Part shown: positions 17,263 through 25,137 of the stretch, piece by piece | Position numbering within the stretch: the first letter of the stretch is position 1 | How the letters are laid out: every line of letters starts with the position of its first letter | From: an uncultured Collinsella sp. | GTDB taxonomy: Bacteria; Actinomycetota; Coriobacteriia; Coriobacteriales; Coriobacteriaceae | Assembly: GCA_958370785.1 (NCBI GenBank) | Contig: CATXKN010000008.1 | Span: forward strand, 1-64,000 | Reading direction: 5' to 3' | DNA length: 64,000 bases | Program-made: the position numbers and the translations under genes | Notes under the pieces: generated by a model | Told to the model about the DNA's origin: nothing | The model's input: only the letters and a program-made list of their open reading frames with translations | Databases searched by the model: none

Positions 17263-17515
17263 GTGTGGGGTCCCTGTCTCCACACTTTTCGTCAAGCTTT
17301 TGGTTAGGTTTTGGTTAGTTGGCGGGTTGGTGGAAGGGTGAAAGATCATTCGATAAAAAAGCTCAAAGAAAGTGCTGGTAGGGGAGTTGTTGAGGTTTTC
17401 GACAGCTTTTGGGCAAAAGAAACTTTGCAGCTATTGCTACGGATTGCGTTGCCGTGGCCTTGGCGGTGCGGGATGCTGGTCGTAAGCGTCGAATGCTCCG
17501 ATTTTGGAGGCCAGC

Positions 17516-17938
17516 ATGGATCTGTTTCTTGAGACCCCGCAGCGACAAGCTGAGCGCATGTTGCGTCAGCAGCAACGGCTCATGGAGATGCAAATGCAAG
17601 GGGTAACCGCCCAGCCCCCTGCGCAAAATGCCACGCCCGCGGTTTCGCCTGCGGGCGGATCGGCGCCAGAGAACTATTCCGTACAACAAGATTCATATGC
17701 GCAGGAGCTTGCGTTCGACAAGCGCCGCACACGTCACCGCCGCGTGGGCCAGCGCCTGCGCACATTAGCGATGATCGTGCTCATTCCGTTAGGACTTGCG
17801 GTGATTTTCTTGGTCTCGTATGCGTTCACCTGCATCCTCAACGGTGCCTCGCCCAGTGAAGTGCTCCAACATCTGTCAGCCCTCGGCCAGCGCCTAGGCG
17901 ATGTCATAACAACCATCCGCGCCGGCTGGGAGAGTTAG
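17516..17938 (+). CDS. Small single-pass membrane protein of unknown function
   Basis: A 140-residue protein I do not recognise. The first 35 residues (MDLFLETPQRQAERMLRQQQ, then Met/Gln-rich) look like an amphipathic or coiled-coil helix. A Pro/Ala/Ser-rich linker follows to about 60, then a basic patch KRRTRHRRVGQRLR and one strong membrane segment LAMIVLIPLGLAVIFLVSYAFTCIL (about 84-108). The C-terminal tail is short. The basic patch before the helix predicts the N-terminus stays in the cytoplasm. The ribosome site is TTTGGAGG. It is followed by rmuC but separated by 123 bases. Confidence 0.6.
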   Translation: MDLFLETPQRQAERMLRQQQRLMEMQMQGVTAQPPAQNATPAVSPAGGSAPENYSVQQDSYAQELAFDKRRTRHRRVGQRLRTLAMIVLIPLGLAVIFLVSYAFTCILNGASPSEVLQHLSALGQRLGDVITTIRAGWES

Positions 17939-18061
17939 CGTTTTGACGCCTGTGGCCCAAAATCCATTTGTCCGATTGCCGTGGAACGCCCGGTGCGTGT
18001 GGCGGGGTAAGATTGATCGAGGTTTTGATTGATAATCGATTGGGTTTGTTGGGCGGAGTCT

Positions 18062-19417
18062 ATGTCTGCTATTGATATTGCGCTTGTTGTGATTGCCTTG
18101 GTGGCGATGGGAGTTGCTGTGGTTTGCGCCCTGCAGCTTAAAGGCCTTCGTGCCGAGTTGCGAGAGCGTGGCGGCAACGATGCGGAGACGCTCGCGGCGC
18201 TCGAGCAGGCCAACAACGCGCTCGATGCTCTTAACGTCGCGCTGGCAGAAACCCGCCGCACGGCAAACGCCATCGCGCAGCAGCAGACGACCGACGCCGC
18301 CGTAGAGCAGCAGCGCTACCTGACCATCGCGCGTGAGTTCTCGCAGGCTGGCGACCGTATGGATGACCTGCGCCGTGAGACGGCTCAACAGCTCGGCGCC
18401 AACCGCGAGGGCATCGAGCATCGCCTGGACAAGGTGCGCGAGACGGTCGATGCCCAGCTGGGCGCCATTCGCAAGGACAACAACGTGCAGCTCGATCAGA
18501 TGCGCGCGACGGTGGACGAGAAACTCTCCCGTACGCTCAACGATCGCCTGTCGGCATCGTTTAAGCAGGTGAGCGACCAGCTCGAGGCTGTGTACAAGGG
18601 CCTGGGCGATATGCAATCCATCGCCACCGGCGTGGGCGACCTTAAGCGCGTGCTGGGCAATGTAAAGGCGCGCGGCATTTTGGGCGAGGTGCAGCTGGGC
18701 GCAATCCTGGCGGACATCCTTACGCCCGACCAGTATCTGGAAAACGTCGCCACCAAGCCTGGCGCCTCGGAGCGTGTTGAGTTTGCCGTCAAGCTGCCGG
18801 TAGACGAGGGCGATCCCGTGCTGCTGCCGATTGACTCCAAATTCCCGGGCGACGCGTACGAGCATCTGCTCGACGCCCAGGAGTCGGGCGACGCGGAGGC
18901 CGTTGCCGCAGCGCGCAAGACGCTCGATATGATGGTCAAACGCGAGGCCAAGGACATCTGCGAAAAGTACCTGAGCGTGCCCGCGACGACCAACTTTGGC
19001 ATTCTGTTCGTGCCGTTTGAGGGCCTGTACGCCGAGGTCGTCAGCCGCCCCGGGCTTATCGAGACCCTGGGCCGCGACTATCACGTCAACGTTGCCGGCC
19101 CCAGCACCATGGCCGCCATCCTCAACAGCCTGCAGATGAGCTATCAGACGTTTAGGCTGCAAAAACGCACCGATGACGTGCTGCGCGTGCTCTCCGCCGT
19201 CAAGGCTGAGCTGCCGCGCTATCAGGCGGCACTGCGTCGCGCGCAGCAGCAGATCGAGACCGCGGGCAAGACGGTCGAGGGCATTATCACCACGCGCACC
19301 AACGTTATGGAGCGCAAGCTCAAGGACATCGACGCGCTGGAGGACGCGCGGGAGGCCGACGAGATCTTGGGGCTCACATCCGCGGAGCTGCTCGCAGACC
19401 AAGAGGACGAGGACTAG
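18062..19417 (+). CDS. rmuC: DNA recombination protein RmuC homologue
   Basis: A 451-residue protein with one N-terminal membrane helix (IDIALVVIALVAMGVAVVC), a long coiled-coil (about 25-190) and the RmuC nuclease-like domain. Family motifs include ARGILGEVQLGAIL, LPIDSKFPGDAYEHLL, ILFVPFEGLYAEVV and VAGPSTMAAILNSLQMSYQTFRL. RmuC limits inversions and rearrangements at short inverted repeats in E. coli, which is notable given how palindrome-rich this genome is. I use the ATG after GGGCGGAG rather than the upstream TTG. Confidence 0.9.
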   Translation: MSAIDIALVVIALVAMGVAVVCALQLKGLRAELRERGGNDAETLAALEQANNALDALNVALAETRRTANAIAQQQTTDAAVEQQRYLTIAREFSQAGDRMDDLRRETAQQLGANREGIEHRLDKVRETVDAQLGAIRKDNNVQLDQMRATVDEKLSRTLNDRLSASFKQVSDQLEAVYKGLGDMQSIATGVGDLKRVLGNVKARGILGEVQLGAILADILTPDQYLENVATKPGASERVEFAVKLPVDEGDPVLLPIDSKFPGDAYEHLLDAQESGDAEAVAAARKTLDMMVKREAKDICEKYLSVPATTNFGILFVPFEGLYAEVVSRPGLIETLGRDYHVNVAGPSTMAAILNSLQMSYQTFRLQKRTDDVLRVLSAVKAELPRYQAALRRAQQQIETAGKTVEGIITTRTNVMERKLKDIDALEDAREADEILGLTSAELLADQEDED

Positions 19418-19542
19418 CTGCGCCTGACGGCGGGGCGTCTGCGCAAGCGCGGGGCGCGGGCGCTTTTCGTGTCGCGCATGCCTGAAGCGCGCTTCGGTGT
19501 GCAACAATGGCGTTTCGCCCTATCAGACGCGAAAGGAAACCC

Positions 19543-21345
19543 ATGTCTCAGAGAAGCACCAGCCCGCTCAAGCGCTCCACCGTGCGCCGCACGTTGCAGC
19601 GTTTTTGGGATGTCACGCGCACGCAGCCGCTGATCGTCTTTCTCTCGGTATTCTCGTCGGCGGGCTATATCTTTTTGCTTACGTTTGCCAACACCTACGT
19701 GATGGCGCTTATCGTCGACCGCGTCCAGGCCGGCCCCGTGGCAGGCGACCAGGTGTTTGAGGTCTTTGGTCCTTACATTTTGGCGCTCGTGCTCGTTAAC
19801 CTGGTAGGCCAGATCCTCTCCAAGCTGCAGGACTACACCGTCTACAAGCTCGAGATTGCGGGCAACTATCACCTGGCGCGCCTGTGCTTTGACACGCTCT
19901 CCAATCAATCCATGACATTCCACACCAGCCGCTTTGGCGGATCGCTTGTGAGCCAGACGAGCCGTTTTATGAGTGGCTACACGGGTCTGGTGGACGTAAC
20001 GGTGTATTCGCTCATCCCCACCATCACCTCGGTCGTCTGCACGGTGGCGGCGCTCGCCCCGGTGGTGCCGACGTTTACCGTGATCCTGGTGGGCATCATG
20101 GTCGTCTACATTGCGTTTGTCTGGTTTATGTACAAGCGCATCATGCCGCTTTCGGCCGCGACGTCCGCTGCGCAGAACAAGCTGTCGGGTGTGCTTTCCG
20201 ACGCGGTCACGAACATCCTGGCCGTCAAAACCTGCGGGCGCGAGGACTTTGAGCGCGACCTATTCGATACCGCTGACCGTGCCGCGCGTGATGCCGAAAC
20301 GGTTTCGATGCACGCCATGATGCAGCGCAACTTTACGACCTCGGGCCTTATCGTCATCACCATGGCCGTGGTGAGCGTGTTCGTGGCGGGCGGCAACGCG
20401 TGGTTTGGCATCTCTGCCGGCGCGCTCGTCATGATCTTTACCTATACGTACAACCTCACCATGCGTCTGAACTACGTGAGCTCCATGATGCAGCGCATCA
20501 ATCGCGCGCTGGGCGATGCGGCCGAGATGACGCGCGTGCTGGACGAGCCGTGTCTGGTGGCAGACGACGAGAACGCCCCCGAGCTCAAGGTGAGCGAGGG
20601 CGCGATTGATTTTGAGCACTTGAGCTTTGCATACCGTGATGCCGCGGCGGGCGAGAGCGTGTTCGACGACCTGACGCTCCATGTGGCGGCGGGCCAGCGC
20701 GTGGGCCTGGTGGGCAAATCGGGCTCGGGCAAGACGACACTCACCAAGCTGTTGCTGCGCCTGGACGACGTACAGGTCGGCCGCGTGCTCGTGGACGGCC
20801 AGGACGTTTCGCGCTGCACGCAGCAGAGCCTGCGCCGCCAAGTTGCCTACGTGCCGCAGGAGGCGCTGCTGTTCCATCGCTCCATTCGCGAGAATATCGC
20901 CTACGGCCGCCCCGACGCTACCGACGAGCAGATCCGCGAAGCGGCTCGCTTGGCTAATGCGACCGAGTTTATCGACCGCCTGCCCCGTGGCTTTGACACC
21001 ATGGTGGGCGAGCGGGGCGTTAAGCTTTCGGGCGGCCAGCGCCAGCGCGTGGCCATTGCCCGCGCTATTCTGACCGATGCGCCGATCCTGGTGCTCGACG
21101 AGGCGACGTCTGCCTTGGACAGCGAGTCCGAGGCGCTGGTGCAGGAGGCGCTCGAGAACCTGATGCGCGGCCGCACCTCCATTGTGGTGGCACATCGCCT
21201 GTCCACCGTGGCGGCGCTCGACCGCATCGTGGTACTGGCGGACGGCGAGATTGTCGAGGACGGTACGCATGCGCAGCTTGTCGAGGCTGGCGGCGAGTAC
21301 GCAAGCCTGTGGGGCCGCCAGACCGGCGCATTTTTGGAGGCGTAA
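19543..21345 (+). CDS. ABC transporter, fused permease and ATPase (exporter type)
   Basis: A 600-residue half-transporter. About six membrane helices occupy residues 30-320, then the nucleotide-binding domain shows Walker A GKSGSGKTTL, Q-loop YVPQEALLF, signature LSGGQRQRVAIARAI, Walker B ILVLDEATSALD and the switch His in VVAHRLSTV. The order membrane domain then ATPase is that of MsbA/LmrA-like exporters, acting as a homodimer or with a partner encoded elsewhere. No partner half-transporter is adjacent. The start has a GAAAGGAAA ribosome site; an upstream in-frame ATG would add 12 residues. The substrate is unknown. Confidence 0.92.
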   Translation: MSQRSTSPLKRSTVRRTLQRFWDVTRTQPLIVFLSVFSSAGYIFLLTFANTYVMALIVDRVQAGPVAGDQVFEVFGPYILALVLVNLVGQILSKLQDYTVYKLEIAGNYHLARLCFDTLSNQSMTFHTSRFGGSLVSQTSRFMSGYTGLVDVTVYSLIPTITSVVCTVAALAPVVPTFTVILVGIMVVYIAFVWFMYKRIMPLSAATSAAQNKLSGVLSDAVTNILAVKTCGREDFERDLFDTADRAARDAETVSMHAMMQRNFTTSGLIVITMAVVSVFVAGGNAWFGISAGALVMIFTYTYNLTMRLNYVSSMMQRINRALGDAAEMTRVLDEPCLVADDENAPELKVSEGAIDFEHLSFAYRDAAAGESVFDDLTLHVAAGQRVGLVGKSGSGKTTLTKLLLRLDDVQVGRVLVDGQDVSRCTQQSLRRQVAYVPQEALLFHRSIRENIAYGRPDATDEQIREAARLANATEFIDRLPRGFDTMVGERGVKLSGGQRQRVAIARAILTDAPILVLDEATSALDSESEALVQEALENLMRGRTSIVVAHRLSTVAALDRIVVLADGEIVEDGTHAQLVEAGGEYASLWGRQTGAFLEA

Positions 21346-21408
21346 AGACCCCATACGTGGGACAATCGTGCCCATAGGTTTGTTATGCCGCCGAGCCGAG
21401 GAGTCGTT

Positions 21409-22074
21409 ATGCCACGCGAGACCAATGCCGCCAAACGCGAGCGCGCCATCGAGGTGTGCGAGCGCCTTAACCGTCGCTATGGCCCGGTCGAGTGCTTCTT
21501 GGACCACGAGAATCCCTTTAGGCTGCTCATCGCGGTGCTGCTCTCGGCGCAAACGACCGACGCGCAAGTCAACAAGGTGACGCCGCGGCTGTTTGCCCAG
21601 TGGCCCACGCCCGAGGTCATGGCCGGGGCGAGTGTTGCCGACGTGGCGGACACGATCAAGTCGCTTGGCTTCTACAAGAGCAAGGCCAAACACGCCGTGG
21701 AAGCGGCGCAGATGATCGTTGCCGATTACGGCGGTGTAGTGCCGGCGGATATGAAGGAGCTCGTCAAACTGCCGGGTGTGGGGCGCAAGACGGCGAACAT
21801 CGTGCTCAACGTGGGGTATGGCATCGTGGAAGGCATCGCGGTGGATACGCACGTCAACCGTATCGCGCATCGCCTGATGCTGAGTCCCAAGACGCACGCC
21901 AAAGAGCCGCTCAAGACCGAGCAGGATCTGCTCAAGATCTTGCCGCACGAGTATTGGGAGTCGGTCAACCACCAGTGGATTACCTTTGGCCGCGAGATCT
22001 GCGACGCCCGCAAACCTAAGTGCGACGAGTGCCCACTGGCAGACCTTTGCCCCAGCGTGCGCGTGACGGGGTAG
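21409..22074 (+). CDS. nth: Endonuclease III
   Basis: A 221-residue bifunctional DNA glycosylase/AP lyase removing oxidised pyrimidines. The helix-hairpin-helix LPGVGRKTANIVLN contains the catalytic Lys, VDTHVNRIAHRL the catalytic Asp, and the C-terminus has a complete [4Fe-4S] motif C-X6-C-X2-C-X5-C (CDARKPKCDECPLADLC). The GAGGAG before the second in-frame ATG decides the start. Unlike the MutY-like protein at 15519, all cluster ligands are intact. It is 63 bases after the ABC gene and may be co-transcribed. Confidence 0.95.
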   Translation: MPRETNAAKRERAIEVCERLNRRYGPVECFLDHENPFRLLIAVLLSAQTTDAQVNKVTPRLFAQWPTPEVMAGASVADVADTIKSLGFYKSKAKHAVEAAQMIVADYGGVVPADMKELVKLPGVGRKTANIVLNVGYGIVEGIAVDTHVNRIAHRLMLSPKTHAKEPLKTEQDLLKILPHEYWESVNHQWITFGREICDARKPKCDECPLADLCPSVRVTG

Positions 22075-22114
22075 GGCCCGGCACGTTTTGCCGGCGTCCG
22101 AAGGCTTTGGCCAA

Positions 22115-22126
22115 TGTTGCGCAACA
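22115..22126. promoter_or_regulatory. 12-base palindrome TGTTGCGCAACA
   Basis: A perfect palindrome about 67 bases upstream of the zinc-ribbon membrane protein gene. The identical sequence precedes the Rrf2 gene and another zinc-ribbon protein gene in this window, which suggests a shared operator. Confidence 0.45.
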
Positions 22127-22192
22127 CATTTGGGTCGCGAGGGCTCAATATGATGACGGCAGATGCCGTTTGTTGTAAGGGGATGCCCGAAT

Positions 22193-23239
22193 ATGTTTTG
22201 CACCAAGTGTGGCTCCGAGATGCCCGACGGAACCGATTTTTGCACGAACTGCGGGGCACGCATGGGCGCTGCCTCTCCGGCGGCCGCGCCTGCTGAGCCC
22301 GCACCGATGCCGGCGGCAGGGATGCCTTCCGTGCAGAAGAAGTCGTATAAGCGCGCGGTGATTATCGGCATATGTATAGCGGGCGTGCTGGTGGCCGGTG
22401 GCGCTGCGCTGGCGCTGACCGGCGTGCTGGGTCCGCTTGGGCAGGGCAATTCATCGCAGATTACAGTACTTGGGTCCGACGAGGGTTCGGCCGAGCACAA
22501 GGACAAGGGAAGCGCCAAGGAGAAGCCTGCTGAAGAGCAAGAAGAGCCGGAAGAGCCCGAGCAGACGGGCGGCAGCGTAAAAGCCGACCTCAACGACCAG
22601 GCAACTTATGCCGCCGCAAACCTGTTCCTGTCGAACTTTACGGAGGAACACTTCGATCGGGACTGGTATCAGGCGGGCGGCTTCGATTCGACTGACGGAC
22701 TTTCTGATGACGAGAAATACAAGCTGGTCAAGTTTATCTGGTGCCATTTTATTGACAACGCGCCGTATCGAATCGAGAAAGGCGACTATGACAACGGTCA
22801 CTATCAGCGCATGGCGACCGATGTGATCAATAGGGAACTCAATCGCCTGACGGGTCTGACGCTCTCGGATGCTGACATGACCTTTGATAAAGGGTCGGGT
22901 GGGCAGATGCTTGCCGATTCGGCCGAAGCGCATGACGGGTACTTGTATCTGAAGCAGGAATACGGCCAGGGAAATTACAACCCATCGTGTGCCATCGTTA
23001 CGGGCGCGACTGACCTTGGCGACAACATCTACGAGCTCACCTATGAGGTTTACAGTGCTGGCGGTGCGTTACTTCCTTCCGACATCCCCGAGAGCACCTA
23101 CGGCCTGCCAAAGGACCAGTTCATCGCCGCAATTCAAGCGGATGCATCCAGGGGCCGTACCGAAACTTGCACGGTCCGCGTCGCACAGGGTGACGGCGCC
23201 CCGACCTTCACACTGCTTAAAATGGGCGTCTACGATTAG
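22193..23239 (+). CDS. Zinc-ribbon membrane protein of unknown function
   Basis: A 348-residue protein. It opens with a double CXXC zinc ribbon (MFCTKCGSEMPDGTDFCTNC), then an Ala/Pro-rich linker, one membrane helix (about 57-82, AVIIGICIAGVLVAGGAALAL) and an acidic Lys/Glu-rich stalk (about 100-130). The extracytoplasmic domain of about 215 residues has no motif I recognise. The start is the ATG of MFCTKCG; an upstream in-frame ATG would disrupt the ribbon-first layout. A similar architecture occurs in the gene at 49052. The ribbon is probably cytoplasmic. Confidence 0.75.
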   Translation: MFCTKCGSEMPDGTDFCTNCGARMGAASPAAAPAEPAPMPAAGMPSVQKKSYKRAVIIGICIAGVLVAGGAALALTGVLGPLGQGNSSQITVLGSDEGSAEHKDKGSAKEKPAEEQEEPEEPEQTGGSVKADLNDQATYAAANLFLSNFTEEHFDRDWYQAGGFDSTDGLSDDEKYKLVKFIWCHFIDNAPYRIEKGDYDNGHYQRMATDVINRELNRLTGLTLSDADMTFDKGSGGQMLADSAEAHDGYLYLKQEYGQGNYNPSCAIVTGATDLGDNIYELTYEVYSAGGALLPSDIPESTYGLPKDQFIAAIQADASRGRTETCTVRVAQGDGAPTFTLLKMGVYD

Positions 23240-23283
23240 ACTCGGCGTATAGCTCACTCTGATAAGGCCAGGCGACTCGTCCG

Positions 23284-23328
23284 TCTGGCGTTTTTGTTGC
23301 GGGGCTGGGCATGCGCTTGAGCTGGAGT
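23284..23328. repeat. 45-base direct repeat, copy 1 (contains terminator T-run)
   Basis: The segment from TCTGGCGTTTTTGTTGCGGG to CTTGAGCTGGAGT is repeated at 24996-25040 with two mismatches. Together with CCAGGCGACTCG just upstream it forms a terminator-like hairpin after the zinc-ribbon gene. The two copies bracket the glutathionylspermidine-synthase-like gene. Confidence 0.75.
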
Positions 23329-23448
23329 ATTTGTCGCCTCCTGCCGCCTCATGCAAAAATGTGTTGCTAATTTAGAAGCCTATTCAAGCGCGCCGAAGTC
23401 GTGCGTGCTGGCGTAGCATGAGCAAAAAATCAAGCAATGGAGGGTAAC

Positions 23449-24915
23449 GTGGCAACATTGAAGACGCGAGAGCTCGAAGATTATTTTGAACGCATCGTAC
23501 GCACGCGCGAAGGTGACCTACCTGGTCGTCGCAAAGGCGACGAATACTTGTCTCAAACCCATGCGCTCTACCATGGTGATCCTGCGCCCTGGGCTCTGAC
23601 GCCAAAGATATTCGACATGGATATGACGGCGCTTCTTAAGGAGGCCGCCGAGCGCATGTACGGCATTATGGACAAGGTGACGCGGGCGTTTTGTTCCGAT
23701 GCCTCCGTGCGTGCGTGGTTTCGCATGGATCCGGCTTTCGCTGACCTGTGCGCTATGGATGCCGGCTATGATTGCCAAATTCCCCTTGCGCGTGTTGATA
23801 TCTTTCTTGACGAAGATGCCGGTTCGTATACGTTTTGCGAGCTCAATACCGACGGCAGTGCCGGAATGGTAGTGACCGATGCGGTCTGTCAGGCGGTGCG
23901 AATGACGCCTTCCTTTGAGGAGTTTGCATCCGACCACCCCGGCTTTCGGCAGTACGATTTGTGCGGTAGCTGGATAGACGCATTGTTTGAGACCTATGCA
24001 GAGTGGAAGCTGGCCCATCCTCGCCGCACCGAGGATAGTGCACGATCGGACGACGGGGCCCGCGTTGACGAGGGGCTCTATGCACCGCAATCAAAAATAT
24101 ATCCCGCTTCGGTGGCAATCGTCGACTATTCGGAAAGCATCGACTTGGAAGATGCGGCTCATTTTGTCGACCTTATGAGGCAGCGGGGTGTAGTTGCACG
24201 CTTTGCGGATGTGCGCGACCTGCGGATTGGCGAAGACGAGAGCGGCGCTAGGCGGCTGTGCGATGCCGTCGGTCCTATTGATTGCGTCTGGCGGCGCGCG
24301 GTGACCGGCGAGCTGTGGGATAAGCCGTGTGATGGACGTTCTGCCTTAATCGAGGCTGCCCAAGAAGGGTTCGCGTGCATCGTCGGTGGTTTTAGAACGT
24401 GGCCGTGTGCGACTAAGACCGTATTTGCGTTTTTGTGGTCTCGGGCCGGTCAGTCCTTATTGAGCCCGGAGGAGCAATCGTTTGTACGGGAGCATGTGCC
24501 CTATACTGAGATTTTGGACGAAAGCACCCAGTTGTCGAGATTTGCCGAAAAGGACCGATGGATTGTCAAGCCATGCGGCGGCTACAATGCGGTTGGCGTT
24601 GTCGCCGGTTTGGATGCCACGGAACGGGAATGGTCTCAGGTGCTTGCTCGCGCCGCGGCCGCTGGGGCGATTGTACAGGAGTATGCTCAGCAGTATCAGA
24701 CTCCCTGCTTGCGCGGAACGCTTGTCGATGGGCCGCATCGAGGAGAGGCGCCCAAAGGACTTATGGATGATCTTGGTTTTGCGCCCGCTTCTAATATGGA
24801 AGGCCTGTACCTGTATCGCGGCCGTTTTGCGGGCGTGTATACACGCGTCGGTTTTGCCAACACCATAGGCGAGTGGACGAGCCGCTTGAACGTTGCGAGC
24901 TTTTTTGAGGAGTAG
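23449..24915 (+). CDS. Glutathionylspermidine synthase-like ATP-grasp protein
   Basis: A 488-residue protein of the GSP_synth (YgiC/YjfC-like) ATP-grasp family, which forms an amide bond with ATP. Visible motifs are RVDIFLDEDAGSYTFCELNTDGSAGM (about 107-132), a Mg/ATP region, and WIVKPCGGYNAVGVV (about 367-381), the nucleotide-binding strand. I use the GTG start because GGAGGG lies four bases upstream; the in-frame ATG 12 bases earlier overlaps that ribosome site. The amidase half of true glutathionylspermidine synthase is absent, as in YgiC-type proteins. Natural substrates are unknown. The gene is flanked by two copies of a 45-base repeat. Confidence 0.8.
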   Translation: MATLKTRELEDYFERIVRTREGDLPGRRKGDEYLSQTHALYHGDPAPWALTPKIFDMDMTALLKEAAERMYGIMDKVTRAFCSDASVRAWFRMDPAFADLCAMDAGYDCQIPLARVDIFLDEDAGSYTFCELNTDGSAGMVVTDAVCQAVRMTPSFEEFASDHPGFRQYDLCGSWIDALFETYAEWKLAHPRRTEDSARSDDGARVDEGLYAPQSKIYPASVAIVDYSESIDLEDAAHFVDLMRQRGVVARFADVRDLRIGEDESGARRLCDAVGPIDCVWRRAVTGELWDKPCDGRSALIEAAQEGFACIVGGFRTWPCATKTVFAFLWSRAGQSLLSPEEQSFVREHVPYTEILDESTQLSRFAEKDRWIVKPCGGYNAVGVVAGLDATEREWSQVLARAAAAGAIVQEYAQQYQTPCLRGTLVDGPHRGEAPKGLMDDLGFAPASNMEGLYLYRGRFAGVYTRVGFANTIGEWTSRLNVASFFEE

Positions 24916-24995
24916 CCGTTTCTTGGGGCACCTTTCGTGGTTGCGGCGTTCGACGTGACGAGGAGATTTTGGCGAAGTCGGTGAGTCCAGTTCTA

Positions 24996-25040
24996 TCTGG
25001 CGTTTTTGTTGCGGGGCTGGGCGTACGCTTGAGCTGGAGT
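24996..25040. repeat. 45-base direct repeat, copy 2
   Basis: Matches 23284-23328 except at two positions. It follows CCAG...CTGG and a T-run, so it too may terminate transcription. Confidence 0.75.
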
Positions 25041-25084
25041 CCTCTCCATGCGCTACCATGACAAGCAATGAATTTGACGAACGA

Positions 25085-25113
25085 CCCGCCGAGCTTGCCC
25101 CGGCGGGCTTTTG
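25085..25113 (+). terminator. Terminator-like hairpin before mfd
   Basis: CCCGCCG / CGGCGGG stem with a 9-nt loop and CTTTT tail, 25 bases before the mfd start. Confidence 0.65.
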
Positions 25114-25137
25114 GCGTTGCAATGCCGGAGGAACAGC

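Noticed and set aside
20260..22593. A 777-codon minus-strand open frame over the ABC transporter and endonuclease III genes.
   Set aside because: The plus strand there encodes complete Walker, HhH and Fe-S motifs; the reverse frame has none.
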